NCBI RefSeq assembly: GCF_030817315.1
Contig: NZ_JAUSZF010000001.1
Location: forward strand, 2,685,001 to 2,749,000
Reading direction: 5' to 3'
Length of the DNA stretch: 64,000 nucleotides
Source of the DNA: Sphingomonas faeni
GTDB taxonomy: Bacteria > Pseudomonadota > Alphaproteobacteria > Sphingomonadales > Sphingomonadaceae
Numbering within the stretch: position 1 is the stretch's first letter; each line of letters begins with the position of its first letter. The notes beneath the pieces are model-generated. The model saw only the letters and a list, made by a program, of their open reading frames with translations. It had not been told where the DNA came from and ran no database searches. Below, piece after piece: positions 9,136 through 18,121 of this stretch. Position numbers and translations under genes: made by a program.

Positions 9136-9174
9136 GAATTACTCGACGGGACCGGTGAGGGACGGCGCCCAGAC

Positions 9175-9651
9175 CTACCGCCCTGCCAGCTTCACCAGCG
9201 CATGCCCGGACATCCGTTGGATCGTCCATTCCTCCATCCCGACCGCACCGACCTTCCGGTAGAAGGCGATCGCATCGGCGTTCCAGTCGAGCACCGACCA
9301 TTCGAACCGCGCGCAGTCGCGATCGAGCGCCACGCCCGCGAGATGCGCCAGTAGCGCGCCGCCGACCCCCTGCCCACGCGCGTCCGGCGTCACGTACAGA
9401 TCCTCCAGATACAGCCCGCGCTTGCCCGTCCAGGTCGAGAAGTTGTGGAAGAACAGCGCGAAGCCGAGCGGACCGTGCGCACTCTCCGCGATCAACGCCT
9501 CGGCCGCCGGCTTTTCCCCGAACAGCGCCTCTTCCAGCATGGTCTCTGTCGCCTCGACTGCATCCGGTTCGCGCTCGAACGCGGCGAGTTCGCGGACGAA
9601 GCGCAGGATCGTGCCGACATCGGCAGCGGTGGCGGAACGGATGACGGTCAT
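9175..9651 (-). CDS. GNAT family N-acetyltransferase (SSAT-like)
   Basis: A 158-residue single-domain acetyltransferase using acetyl-CoA. The acetyl-CoA binding motif A is VTPDARGQGVGGALL, preceded by LYLEDLYV and followed by the motif B region (WNADAIAFYRKVGA). The combination of ELAAFE, FHNFSTWTGKRGLYLEDL and FYRKVGA resembles the spermidine/thialysine acetyltransferase (SSAT) branch, but the substrate cannot be assigned. Its ATG overlaps the stop of the EamA gene (ATGA), so it is translated as the second gene of a pair. Confidence 0.88.
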   Translation of the reverse strand: MTVIRSATAADVGTILRFVRELAAFEREPDAVEATETMLEEALFGEKPAAEALIAESAHGPLGFALFFHNFSTWTGKRGLYLEDLYVTPDARGQGVGGALLAHLAGVALDRDCARFEWSVLDWNADAIAFYRKVGAVGMEEWTIQRMSGHALVKLAGR

Positions 9652-10562
9652 GCACTTGCCTCGATCGATGTCTGCGCGATGTCACGCCGCCGCGCCGCGT
9701 ACAGGCACGCGACGACGATGATCGCCGCGCCCGCCAGCGTGAACGCCGATACCCGCTCGCCGAACACCAGGAAACCCAGCACCGCGGCATAGACGAACGA
9801 GGTGTATTCGGTGGTCGCGAGGAAACCAGTGTCGCCGTGTGCATAGGCCCAGCCGAGGAGCCACAACGATGCAGTCGCAAGCCCCGCGGCGAGCACGAGC
9901 TTCGGCCACTCCGCGGCCTCGGGCACGACTGCAAGCCACGGTGCCGCCAGCGCCAGCGTCGCGGTGATGACGAGCGCCTGGAAGAACGCGATCTCGCCCG
10001 GGCGCGCGGCCTGGCTCTGCATCCGCGCGATCACGAGGTTGACCGCATACAGCACCGCGGAGCCGAGGATCGCGAGCGTGCCGTGGAACGTCTCGGATCC
10101 AGGCACCTCGCGTCCCTGCCCGATCATCACCACCAGCACGCCGCCAAGTGCGGCGATCGACGCGACGAAGGTCTTCCACCCGACGCGCTCGCCCAGCGTC
10201 ACCGCCGCGAGCAGCAATGCGAGAATCGGCGCGATGTAGGTGAGCGATATCGCCTGTGCCATCGGTACGCGCGCGAGGCCCCAGAAGAAGAGCACCGCCA
10301 TCGCCGTGGTTACGAGCCCCCGCGCCAGATGCAGCTTCAGAGCACGCCCGCTCGGCCGGCCGCTGTTCCCGAGCTTCCACGCCACCGCGCCGAGACCGAC
10401 GCTGATCATCTGCCGCCAGAGGAGCGCGTTGTAGACGCCGATCGCCAGGACGAGCGACTTCATCACCGCGTCCATCATGGAGAACAGGCCGATGCCGAGC
10501 GCGGCGATCGCGAAGGCCAGAGCGGGGGAGACGACGCGGTTCGTCACGGGACTAGACCGCAT
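9648..10562 (-). CDS. EamA/DMT superfamily transporter
   Basis: A 304-residue inner-membrane protein with about ten hydrophobic segments arranged as two EamA repeats, typical of the drug/metabolite transporter superfamily. Visible family features include the N-terminal FSMMDAVMKSL segment, the first-repeat region PMAQAISLTYIAPILALLL and, near the end, TEYTSFVYAAVLGFLVFGE. The substrate is unknown. It is the first gene of a two-gene unit with the overlapping GNAT gene. Confidence 0.88.
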   Translation of the reverse strand: MRSSPVTNRVVSPALAFAIAALGIGLFSMMDAVMKSLVLAIGVYNALLWRQMISVGLGAVAWKLGNSGRPSGRALKLHLARGLVTTAMAVLFFWGLARVPMAQAISLTYIAPILALLLAAVTLGERVGWKTFVASIAALGGVLVVMIGQGREVPGSETFHGTLAILGSAVLYAVNLVIARMQSQAARPGEIAFFQALVITATLALAAPWLAVVPEAAEWPKLVLAAGLATASLWLLGWAYAHGDTGFLATTEYTSFVYAAVLGFLVFGERVSAFTLAGAAIIVVACLYAARRRDIAQTSIEASA

Positions 10563-10678
10563 TGTGAACGCTTAGTGCCCGGACAATTACCATGCGATCC
10601 GCTTAACCGGCATAGCATCGCTACGCTATCGTCGACGCGGGTTCCGTTTTGAAAGAGCGGTGCCCACACAATATTACT

Positions 10679-10756
10679 GTTCCCTCGCGAACGCGGGGGC
10701 CCAGGACCACGAACGCTATCGTCTGTTACCCTGGACTCCCGCTTTCGCGGGAGAAC
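10679..10756. repeat. palindromic intergenic element, family C copy 2
   Basis: Ends gttccctcgcgaacgcggg and, inverted, cccgctttcgcgggagaac, with inner arms gcccagg / cctggac. Together with the family B element that follows it, this accounts for most of the 328-bp gap between the EamA gene and ispG. Confidence 0.7.
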
Positions 10757-10780
10757 GATAAGGCGCCCACCTCCACACTG

Positions 10781-10863
10781 CGTCATCCTGACGAAAGTCA
10801 GGATCCAGGGTAACGAACGTCGCCCTTCATGGCTCTGGATCCTGCCTTTCGTCAGGATGACGG
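10781..10863. repeat. palindromic intergenic element, family B copy 1
   Basis: A strong inverted repeat: cgtcatcctgacgaaagtca... on one side and ...cctttcgtcaggatgacg on the other, with inner ggatccaggg / ctctggatcc. Further copies occur at 38271 (with homopolymer ends) and 52778. It lies beyond the ispG stop codon and could also act as a weak stem-loop for transcript 3' ends, though it has no T-run. Confidence 0.75.
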
Positions 10864-10890
10864 GATAATTGGAGCCGCCCGCGTAAATCG

Positions 10891-12030
10891 TTATTCCGCT
10901 GCCATCTCCGGCACCAATGCAGCAATCGCCTCGTCCGCAGCTTCGATCTCCGCGGCCTTCGCCTCGACGAGCCGGACGATGTGATCGACCATGTCGGCAT
11001 CCTGGACGTGGTGGTCGGTCACGCCCGACAGATACACCATGTGCTTGCCGTTGCCGCCGCCGGTGATGCCGATGTCGGTCTCGCGCGCTTCGCCGGGGCC
11101 GTTCACGACGCAGCCGAGCACCGACAGGGACATCGGCGTGCGGATGTGCTGCAAGCGTTCTTCCAGCGCCTGCACAGTGCGGATCACGTCGAAGCCCTGG
11201 CGCGCGCAGGATGGGCACGACACGACGCGGACGCCGCGGTTGCGGATGCCGAGCGACTTCAGGATCTCGAAGCCGACGCGGACTTCTTCTTCCGGCTCGG
11301 CGGAGAGCGAGACGCGGATCGTGTCGCCGATGCCGTACCAGAGCAGGCTGCCCATCCCGATCGCCGACTTGACCGTGCCGCCGACGAACCCGCCCGCCTC
11401 GGTGATGCCGAGATGCAGCGGGCAATCGACCTGCTCGGCCAGCTGCTGATACGCTGCGACCGCGAGAAACAGGTCGGACGCCTTCACCGCGACCTTGAAC
11501 TCGTGAAAATCATGGTCCTGCAACAGCTTGATGTGATCGAGCGCCGACTCGACCAGCGCGTCCGGGCAAGGCTCGCCGTATTTCTCGAGCAGGTGCCGCT
11601 CGAGCGAGCCACCGTTGACGCCGATCCGGATCGCGCAGCCGTTCGACTTGGCCGCGTCGACGACCTCCTTCACGCGCGCCGCCGAGCCGATATTGCCCGG
11701 GTTGATCCGCAGGCACGCCGCGCCCGCGTCCGCCGCTTCGAGCGCGCGCTTGTAGTGGAAATGGATGTCGGCGACGATCGGCACGCGGCTCGCGCGGACG
11801 ATTTGCTTCAGCGCGGTGGTCGATTCGACATCGGGGCAGCTGACGCGGATGATGTCGACGCCCGCCTCTTCGCAGCGCCGGATCTGGTCGACCGTCGCGC
11901 GGACGTCGTCGGTCGGCGTGTTGGTCATCGTCTGCACCGTCACCGGCGCATCGCCGCCGACGGGGACGTTGCCGACCATGATCTGGCGGCTCTTGCGGCG
12001 GGTGATATCGCGCCAGGGACGAAGGGACAT
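10891..12030 (-). CDS. ispG: 4-hydroxy-3-methylbut-2-enyl diphosphate synthase
   Basis: IspG (GcpE) is a [4Fe-4S] enzyme of the MEP isoprenoid pathway that converts MEcPP to HMBPP. The 379-residue protein shows the TIM-barrel segment ([17 protein letters not shown]) and the cluster-ligand region with CPSCARQG and, further on, [11 protein letters not shown]. The ending ([15 protein letters not shown]) is also typical. I chose the ATG at 12028-12030 ([14 protein letters not shown]) because AGGA lies eight bases upstream and the family starts here; the frame is open a further 43 codons. It is a single gene, divergent from the DUF1993 gene. Confidence 0.96.
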   Translation of the reverse strand: MSLRPWRDITRRKSRQIMVGNVPVGGDAPVTVQTMTNTPTDDVRATVDQIRRCEEAGVDIIRVSCPDVESTTALKQIVRASRVPIVADIHFHYKRALEAADAGAACLRINPGNIGSAARVKEVVDAAKSNGCAIRIGVNGGSLERHLLEKYGEPCPDALVESALDHIKLLQDHDFHEFKVAVKASDLFLAVAAYQQLAEQVDCPLHLGITEAGGFVGGTVKSAIGMGSLLWYGIGDTIRVSLSAEPEEEVRVGFEILKSLGIRNRGVRVVSCPSCARQGFDVIRTVQALEERLQHIRTPMSLSVLGCVVNGPGEARETDIGITGGGNGKHMVYLSGVTDHHVQDADMVDHIVRLVEAKAAEIEAADEAIAALVPEMAAE

Positions 12031-12174
12031 GGAGATTCCTCGGGAGTTCGAGGATGCATATAGCGACTTGCGCGGTGGAACGGAACATCGCTGGCGAGAC
12101 GGCGCTGGCAAGGACGGTGCTGGCAGGTGTGGCCAACGTCGGCCATAGCGGCGCAACACATAGGAGCCCGGTCG

Positions 12175-12696
12175 ATGACGCTTTCCCTCTACGATGCGAC
12201 GATCCCCTCGAACCTCCAGATCCTCCGCGCGGTCGACGCCCTGCTCGACAAGGCCGAGGCATTCGCGGTCGAGCGCGGTATCGACCCCGCGGCACTGATC
12301 GACGCGAAGCTTGCCGACGACATGCTACCGCTGGGCTATCAGGTGAAATCCTGCGCAGCGCATTCTGTCGGCGGGATCGAGGGCGTCCGTTGCGGCACCT
12401 TCTCGCCCGACCGATCAGCCTGGCCGACCGATTTCGCGGGGCTCCATAGCGTCCTGCGCGACGCGATCGCCACGCTGGAAGCGATCGACCGCGAGACGTT
12501 CGACGCGCTCGCCGACAACGACACCAAGTTCGAGTTCGGGACGTTCGTCATGCCGTTCACCGGCGCGAACTTCCTGCTGTCGTTCTCGCAGCCGAACTTC
12601 TATTTCCATGCCACGACGGCCTACGCGATCCTGCGCGCGCAGGGCGTGCCGATCGGCAAGCGCGACTTCATGGGCACGCCACGCATGAAGGTTTGA
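12175..12696 (+). CDS. DUF1993 family protein
   Basis: A 173-residue soluble protein of the DUF1993 family, related to DinB-like four-helix proteins. Features seen: N-terminal [23 protein letters not shown], a central [15 protein letters not shown]-like stretch, and the C-terminal motif [21 protein letters not shown], which marks the family. No function is established. I chose the ATG at 12175 because GGAGC lies nine bases upstream and the homologous region begins there. Confidence 0.87.
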   Translation: MTLSLYDATIPSNLQILRAVDALLDKAEAFAVERGIDPAALIDAKLADDMLPLGYQVKSCAAHSVGGIEGVRCGTFSPDRSAWPTDFAGLHSVLRDAIATLEAIDRETFDALADNDTKFEFGTFVMPFTGANFLLSFSQPNFYFHATTAYAILRAQGVPIGKRDFMGTPRMKV

Positions 12697-12855
12697 ACCG
12701 GCCGAAACACTGTTTGCACGATCTTCCCCTCCGTCTGGCTAGCGTCAGCGACCTCCTCCTTGCGGGGGAGGATTACAGGGATACCGGTCGGTTCTGCGCA
12801 CCACCTTGGCCGTCCTGCGCTTGCGGCACCGCCCCACGCCCCGTAGGGCCGCGCG

Positions 12856-13995
12856 ATGAACCGGCATTTCGGCATGGACTGGCTGCGGATCGGCGCGTTC
12901 GCCCTGCTGATTGTCTATCATATCGGCATGGTCTTCGTGCCGTGGAACTTCCATGTGAAGTCGCTCCATGTCGAGAACTGGGTGCGGCTGCCGATGCTGG
13001 CGAGCAATGCGTGGCGGCTCACATTGCTGTTCGTCGTGTCGGGATACGCCAGCCGCGCGCTGCTCGCCCGGTCGAGCGGCACCGCCGGGTTCTTTGCCAA
13101 TCGCTGCAACCGGCTGCTCGTGCCGCTGCTGTTCGGCATCGCGGTGATCGTGCCGCCGCAACCCTGGGTCGAGCTGGTTACCAAGCATGGCTATGCCGGC
13201 AGCTACTGGACGTTCTGGACACACGATTATTTCCGCTTCGGCAAGCTCGCAGGGCTTTCCCTACCTACCTGGAACCACCTGTGGTTCGTCGTCTATCTCT
13301 GGGTCTACACCACCGTACTGACGCTCGGGGTCGTCGTCGTCCGCGGCCAGTGGTTGCAACGCGCGTTCGACCGGATTTTTAGCGGCTGGGCGGTCGTGCT
13401 GCTGCCGATCGCGTGGCTCGTGTTCGTCCATGCCTGGTGGATGCGGATGGTCGGCGAGACGCAGGCGCTGTGGGGCGACTGGATCGCGCACGTCACTTAT
13501 TTCCCCGCCTTCCTGTTCGGCTTCGGCCTTGCGCGGTCGGAGCCGGCGATGGCGGCGATCGGCCGCTGGTGGAAGTTCGGCGCGATCGCGGCACTGCTAA
13601 GCTATCTCTGCATCATCGGCATCGAGTTGCGCTGGCCGGCGGATGTCCCGACGCCGCGCTGGGTCTACACGCCCTACGGTATCGCGCACGCGGTCGAGCA
13701 ATGGGGCGCGATCGTCGCGCTGATCGGAATCGCCGAGCGGCATTGGAACCGCGACCATCGCTGGCGGCCGATCCTGACCGAGGCCGTGTTCCCGTTCTAC
13801 CTGATCCACCAGACGATCATTGTCCTCGTAATGTACGCGTTGCTCCCCGCCGGCCTGCCGGGCTGGGTGGAGTTCGCATGCCTGCTGGCTGCGACGATCG
13901 TCGGCTGCGTCGCCTTCTACTGGATCGGCCGCAGCATCGCGCCGCTCCGTCCCCTCATCGGCCTTCGCGCCCTACCCTCGAAAGACTCAGCATGA
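12856..13995 (+). CDS. acyltransferase 3 family membrane protein (OpgC-like)
   Basis: A 379-residue polytopic inner-membrane protein of the acyltransferase-3 family, which moves acyl or succinyl groups onto envelope glycans. Near the N-terminus is the family pattern DWLRIGAFALLIVYHIGMVF, with the conserved His. About ten hydrophobic segments follow, including LWFVVYLWVYTTVL, like OpgC/MdoC proteins of periplasmic glucan modification. The acceptor is unknown. The stop codon overlaps the start of the next gene by ATGA, so it heads a three-gene coupled operon with an isoaspartyl peptidase and a nuclease, with no obvious functional link. Confidence 0.88.
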   Translation: MNRHFGMDWLRIGAFALLIVYHIGMVFVPWNFHVKSLHVENWVRLPMLASNAWRLTLLFVVSGYASRALLARSSGTAGFFANRCNRLLVPLLFGIAVIVPPQPWVELVTKHGYAGSYWTFWTHDYFRFGKLAGLSLPTWNHLWFVVYLWVYTTVLTLGVVVVRGQWLQRAFDRIFSGWAVVLLPIAWLVFVHAWWMRMVGETQALWGDWIAHVTYFPAFLFGFGLARSEPAMAAIGRWWKFGAIAALLSYLCIIGIELRWPADVPTPRWVYTPYGIAHAVEQWGAIVALIGIAERHWNRDHRWRPILTEAVFPFYLIHQTIIVLVMYALLPAGLPGWVEFACLLAATIVGCVAFYWIGRSIAPLRPLIGLRALPSKDSA

Positions 13996-14912
13996 CCTGG
14001 ACCCTCGTCATCCACGGCGGCGCCGGCAAACTCGATAGCGAGATGGTCTCGCCCGAGCAGGATGCCGGCGCGCGCGCCGGCCTGTCGAACGCACTCGACG
14101 CCGGGTCGAAAGTGCTGGCGGATGGCGGCAGCGCGCTCGATGCGGTCGAAGCGGCGGTCCGTGTGCTGGAGGACGACCCGCACTTCAACTCAGGCCGAGG
14201 GGCGGTCTTCACGCATGACGGCACGCTGGAATTGGACGCGGCGATCATGGACGGCCGGACGCGAGCCGCCGGCGCCGTCGCCGCAGCGACCGCGACGCGC
14301 AACCCGGTCGGGCTCGCGCGCGCGATCCTCGACGACGGCCGCCACGTATTCCTCGCCGGCAAGGGCGCGGACGCGTTCTCGCGCGATCGTGATTTGCCGC
14401 AAGCCGACGCGGACTGGTTCGCGACCGACGAACGCCGGCGGCAGTTCGCGGAATTCCAGGCGGATGGCGGCGGGTTCGACGTCGACATGAAGTACGGCAC
14501 GGTCGGCGCGGTCGCGTGCGACACGCATGGCCACGTCGCCGCCGCTACCTCGACCGGCGGGGTCACCGGCAAGCGCTGGGGCCGTATCGGCGATACGCCG
14601 GTGATCGGCGCGGGCACCTTCGCCGACGACCGCGCCTGTGCGGTATCATGCACCGGCTCGGGCGAGTTCTTCCTCCGGGTCGGCGTCGGCCATGAGATCG
14701 CCGCGCGTGTCCGCCTGTCGGGCGAATCGCTGCAGGTCGCCGCCGACGCGGTGCTTGCCGAAGTGAAGGCGCTCGGCGGCACCGGCGGGGTCATCGTCGC
14801 GGGGCCGGACGGCGACATGGCGTGGGGCTTCAACACCGTCGGCATGTACCGCGGCACCGCGTCGTCAGCGGGTAGCCGGACGGTCGCGATCTACGCTAAC
14901 GAAGCGGCATGA
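13992..14912 (+). CDS. isoaspartyl peptidase / L-asparaginase (Ntn hydrolase)
   Basis: A plant-type asparaginase / isoaspartyl dipeptidase of 306 residues that cleaves itself to expose a catalytic threonine. Seen: N-terminal WTLVIHGGAGK, the substrate-region pattern FNSGRGAVF, and the autocleavage site KYGTVGAV with nucleophile Thr170, followed by the GGxTGK pattern (STGGVTGKRWGR). It is complete for the family. The ATG at 13992 overlaps the preceding stop, and its own stop overlaps the nuclease start, implying coupled translation. In sphingomonads such enzymes remove isoaspartyl dipeptides; the exact substrate is not visible. Confidence 0.93.
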   Translation: MTWTLVIHGGAGKLDSEMVSPEQDAGARAGLSNALDAGSKVLADGGSALDAVEAAVRVLEDDPHFNSGRGAVFTHDGTLELDAAIMDGRTRAAGAVAAATATRNPVGLARAILDDGRHVFLAGKGADAFSRDRDLPQADADWFATDERRRQFAEFQADGGGFDVDMKYGTVGAVACDTHGHVAAATSTGGVTGKRWGRIGDTPVIGAGTFADDRACAVSCTGSGEFFLRVGVGHEIAARVRLSGESLQVAADAVLAEVKALGGTGGVIVAGPDGDMAWGFNTVGMYRGTASSAGSRTVAIYANEAA

Positions 14913-15760
14913 AGCGCTATCTCCTCGCCGCCTTGGCCGTTACCGGCCTCGCCTCCCCCGCCACCGCGTTCTGGGAGTATGGCCACCAGACCGTCGCGCA
15001 GATCGCCTATGCCAACGTCACGCCCAAGACCAAGGCCGCGATCCGCAAACTGCTCGCGCAACAGGCGTTGCTCGACACACCCGAATGCCCGGCGGGCACG
15101 ATCGAGGAGGCGAGCGTCTGGGCGGACTGCATCAAGCCGCTCAAGACCGCCGACGGCAAGTCGCGGTTCGGGTTCGCGTATAGCTGGCACTACCAGAACG
15201 CCGACGTCTGCGCGCCGTTCGACCTGGCGCCCGCATGCAAGGACGGCGACTGCGTCTCGGCGCAGATCGACCGCGACGTTAAATTGCTGCGGGATCGCGC
15301 CACGTCGCAAAAGGACCGCGTGCAGGCGCTGGCGTTCCTGATCCACTTCGTCGGCGATCTCCACCAGCCGCTCCACGCTGGCGACCGCCACGACAAGGGC
15401 GGCAACGACGTGAAGGCGGATTACGGGATCTACGGGCCGGCGCGGTTCAACTTGCATTCGATCTGGGATGGCCCGCTGGCGGAGCGCGCGATCTCGACGC
15501 CACCTTCGCTGGTGCGGCGCTATCCGGCGGCGGAGCGGGCAAAGATCGGGGCTGGGACGGTCGTCGACTGGAGCCGGGAGTCGTGGGAAGCCTCGCATAC
15601 GGCGTATGCGGCGGCGCTGGGCGGGGACGCGTGCGGTGCGGTGCCAGCGCGGGTGAAGATGGACGACGCCACGATCGCGAAGATGGTGCCGGTATCGCGG
15701 GAAGAGGTCCGACGCGGGGGGATTCGGTTGGCGAAACTGCTCGATAGGGCGCTGGGCTGA
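14909..15760 (+). CDS. S1/P1 nuclease, secreted
   Basis: A zinc-dependent nuclease of the S1/P1 family, 283 residues with a signal peptide (MKRYLLAALAVTGLASPATA). Cleavage before FW would place Trp and then His at the mature N-terminus (FWEYGHQTVAQIA), as needed for the trinuclear zinc site. Further ligands appear in FLIHFVGDLHQPLHAGDR and DKGGND. It probably degrades single-stranded nucleic acid in the periplasm or outside. It is the third gene of the coupled operon, and a palindromic repeat follows it. Confidence 0.93.
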   Translation: MKRYLLAALAVTGLASPATAFWEYGHQTVAQIAYANVTPKTKAAIRKLLAQQALLDTPECPAGTIEEASVWADCIKPLKTADGKSRFGFAYSWHYQNADVCAPFDLAPACKDGDCVSAQIDRDVKLLRDRATSQKDRVQALAFLIHFVGDLHQPLHAGDRHDKGGNDVKADYGIYGPARFNLHSIWDGPLAERAISTPPSLVRRYPAAERAKIGAGTVVDWSRESWEASHTAYAAALGGDACGAVPARVKMDDATIAKMVPVSREEVRRGGIRLAKLLDRALG

Positions 15761-15768
15761 CCCACTTA

Positions 15769-15914
15769 CCCTCTCCCCTTCGGGGAGAGGGAGGGGCCCG
15801 CGTGTTCTTGCACGTGGGAGGGTGAGGGGCTTGAGGCTTGGGACACCCGCGCCAAAGCCCCTCACCCTTCCGTCGCCTACGGCTCTTCCTTCCCTCTCCC
15901 CGCAGGGAGAGGGA
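15769..15914. repeat. long palindromic element, family D-like
   Basis: Arms ccctctccccttcggggagaggg and, at the far side, ccctctccccgcagggagaggg. Between them is an inverted segment (gggagggtgaggggctt / aagcccctcaccctt). It fills the gap between the convergent nuclease and pal genes. Confidence 0.7.
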
Positions 15915-15928
15915 TCGCCGCGACAAAC

Positions 15929-16456
15929 CTAGTTCAGCACCACCGTGACCGCGCGGCGGTTCGCGGCCCAGCTCTGGTCGTCCGAGCCCATTGCGACCGG
16001 GCGCTCCTTGCCGTAGCTGATCGTCGTCATCCGCGACGACGATACACCCTTTGCGGCCAGATAGTTCTTCGTCGCGTTCGCGCGGCGATCGCCGAGCGCA
16101 AGGTTGTATTCGCGCGTGCCACGCTCATCGGCATGACCTTCGATCGTGATGCGCTGGTTCGGGAACTTCGCCAGCCACTGCGCCTGGCTGTCGAGGATCG
16201 CGCGCGCGGTCGGATCGATGTCGTACATGTCGAGACCGAAATTCACCGTGTTCGAGCTGACCGAGCGCTGGAAGTCGGCATCGGAGCCCGGCACGATCGC
16301 ACCGCCGACGTTGCCGTTGTTCATCCCGGCATTGGGATCGACGGCAGCGTTGTTGTCGACCGGCGCGGGCGGCAGGACCTCGGGACGCTTCTTCGCACAG
16401 CCGGCGACGGCGATCAGCGCGGTGCACGCAAGCAAGATGTTGGAAAGCTTCGACAT
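15929..16456 (-). CDS. pal: peptidoglycan-associated lipoprotein Pal
   Basis: Outer-membrane lipoprotein that anchors the Tol system to peptidoglycan during cell constriction. The 175-residue precursor has a lipoprotein signal peptide ending AVAGC and a flexible linker. Its OmpA-like C-terminal domain carries the peptidoglycan-binding pattern TIEGHADERGTREYNLALG, then RRANATKNYL. I chose the ATG at 16456 (MSKLSNILLACTA), which gives a normal signal peptide; an in-frame ATG at 16480 would add eight residues. It lies 52 bp after tolB in the Tol-Pal operon. Confidence 0.96.
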   Translation of the reverse strand: MSKLSNILLACTALIAVAGCAKKRPEVLPPAPVDNNAAVDPNAGMNNGNVGGAIVPGSDADFQRSVSSNTVNFGLDMYDIDPTARAILDSQAQWLAKFPNQRITIEGHADERGTREYNLALGDRRANATKNYLAAKGVSSSRMTTISYGKERPVAMGSDDQSWAANRRAVTVVLN

Positions 16457-16508
16457 AGATAGTCTCCCGTAGAAAAACACGTGTCCCCGTTATGCCCCCA
16501 TAGCAGGT

Positions 16509-18110
16509 TTACGGACGAAGCGGGCCCCAGGCCGGATCGGAGCCGTCGAGCGGCGTCGGGATCTTGCGCTCGTTGACCCCGGTGAGGTCGACCGACCAGA
16601 GGTCCGCCTTGCCGCCGCTGCCGCGTCCCGAGCGATAGAAGTTGATCACGCGACCGTTCGGCGACCAGCTCGGACCTTCATCCTGCCAGTCGTTGGTGAG
16701 CAATTTCTCGCCGCCGCCGCTCGGGCTCATGATGCCGATCCGGAAACCGCCGCCGAGCTTGGTGAACGCGATCAGGTCGCCGCGCGGGCTCCAGACCGGC
16801 GTCGCATAGCGCCCGCCGCCAAAGCTGATCCGTTGCTGGTTCGATCCGTCGGCGTTCATCACGTAGATCTGCTGCCCACCCGAGCGGTCGCTCTCGAACA
16901 CGATCCGCGAGCCGTCCGGCGAATAGCTGCCGCCGGTATCGATCCCCGGCGAGTTGGTCAGCCGCTGCGGGGTGCCGCCCTGCGCCGAGACGCGGTAGAC
17001 ATCGGTGTTACCGCCCTGCGCCATCGAGAACAGGATGTTGCGCCCATCGGGCGAGAAGCGTGGCGCAAACGTCAGGTTCGCGTTTGACACGACGAGCCGC
17101 TGCTTGCCCGACCCTATATCGTAGACATAGATCGCCGGGCGATTGTTGAGATAGCTCATATAGACGATCGACTGCTTGTTCGGCGCAAACCGCGGCGTTA
17201 GCACGATCGACTGGCCGTTGGTCAGGAAGCGGTGATTGGCCCCGTCCTGATCCATGATCGCGAGCCGCTTGATCCGGCGCCCCTTGGGTCCGGTCTCGGA
17301 CACATAGACGACGCGGCTGTCGAAATACGCGCCTTCACCGGTGAGGCGGGTGTAGACCATGTCGGCGCATTTATGCCCTGCGCGACGCCAGTCCGACGGC
17401 GGTACCACGAATCCGGTGCGGGTCAGCTCGGCCTTGGAGGACACGTCGTAGAGGTAGCAGCCGACCGTCAGGTTGCCGTCGCCATTGGCGCGAATGAACC
17501 CCTGCACCAGCGCCTGGGCGCCGGTGCTGCCCCAGTAATCGAACCCGGGTGCGGTGACTTCGGGGAAGCTGACCGGGCGCAGCTGGCCGGGGGAAAGCGG
17601 CGTGAACAGCCCCGAGTTGCGAAGATCGTTGGTGACGATATCGGCGAGCTGGCGGCCGAGGACGTCGGTCGAGCCGGCTGGCGTGGAGACGACTGCGGCG
17701 GTCGGCATGACCGGAATCGCGATCGGCATCGGCGCGGAGATGCCGCCGGTGACGTCGACCACGAGGCCGCCGGACTGGTCGCCGGCCGGGGCTGGCGCGG
17801 CGGAGCCAGCGGGCGCTTGTTGGGGTGCTGGTGAAGGTGCGTCCTGTGCGCTGGCTGCACCGGAGACAAACGCGAGCAACCCAACCGATGCAAGAATCGA
17901 TCGAGCCCGACGCCCACCCAACCCAGCTTCCACCCCGGCGAAGGCCGGGGCCCAATTGGGAGACGCCGCTGAGGGATCGTTGCGCGTCGTTACATCGACC
18001 TTTCCAATTGGGCCCCGGCCTCCGCCGGGGTGGTTGCCGTGCGCTGGGTGGTATTTCTCAACTGGAAGCAGCTGGCGCGAAGGGAAAAACCCCAGGATCG
18101 ATCGAGTCAT
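16509..18110 (-). CDS. tolB: TolB, with a repeat-bearing insertion before the signal peptide
   Basis: Periplasmic beta-propeller protein of the Tol-Pal system. The body is normal: an N-terminal domain (LGRQLADIVTNDLRNSGLF) and repeated WD-like blades (SPDGRNILFS, SPDGSRIVFESDRSGG, SPRGDLIAFTK). The start region is not. The natural ATG at 18110 (MTRSIL...) has GAGGA eight bases upstream and sits beside the tolA stop. The codons RSIL then recur 67 residues later in front of the real hydrophobic signal (ILASVGLLAFVSGAASA). The 201 bp between contains a family A palindrome read in frame. A Sec signal buried at residue 70 should not work, so translation may really begin at GTG 17933 or TTG 17921, giving about 470 residues, the usual length. 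Confidence 0.93.
   Translation of the reverse strand: MTRSILGFFPSRQLLPVEKYHPAHGNHPGGGRGPIGKVDVTTRNDPSAASPNWAPAFAGVEAGLGGRRARSILASVGLLAFVSGAASAQDAPSPAPQQAPAGSAAPAPAGDQSGGLVVDVTGGISAPMPIAIPVMPTAAVVSTPAGSTDVLGRQLADIVTNDLRNSGLFTPLSPGQLRPVSFPEVTAPGFDYWGSTGAQALVQGFIRANGDGNLTVGCYLYDVSSKAELTRTGFVVPPSDWRRAGHKCADMVYTRLTGEGAYFDSRVVYVSETGPKGRRIKRLAIMDQDGANHRFLTNGQSIVLTPRFAPNKQSIVYMSYLNNRPAIYVYDIGSGKQRLVVSNANLTFAPRFSPDGRNILFSMAQGGNTDVYRVSAQGGTPQRLTNSPGIDTGGSYSPDGSRIVFESDRSGGQQIYVMNADGSNQQRISFGGGRYATPVWSPRGDLIAFTKLGGGFRIGIMSPSGGGEKLLTNDWQDEGPSWSPNGRVINFYRSGRGSGGKADLWSVDLTGVNERKIPTPLDGSDPAWGPLRP
17931..18033. repeat. palindromic element, family A copy 2, inside the tolB 5' coding region
   Basis: Same ends and inner arms as the other family A copies (caccccggcgaaggccggggc, then aattggg... 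and ...ccaattggg), with the 'gtaac' core in reversed orientation. It is part of a 201-bp in-frame insertion-like segment flanked by the direct repeat ATCGATCGAG at 17896-17905 and 18097-18106. Confidence 0.8.
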
Positions 18111-18121
18111 AACGGACATCC

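Noticed and set aside
10981-12063. Plus-strand open frame of about 360 codons opposite ispG
   Set aside because: Composition and lack of motifs mark it as an antisense shadow of ispG.
12697-12855. Possible further palindromic element (cctcctccttgcgggggagg near 12750-12775)
   Set aside because: Only one clear half is present; it may be a relic. Not firm enough to list as a full element.
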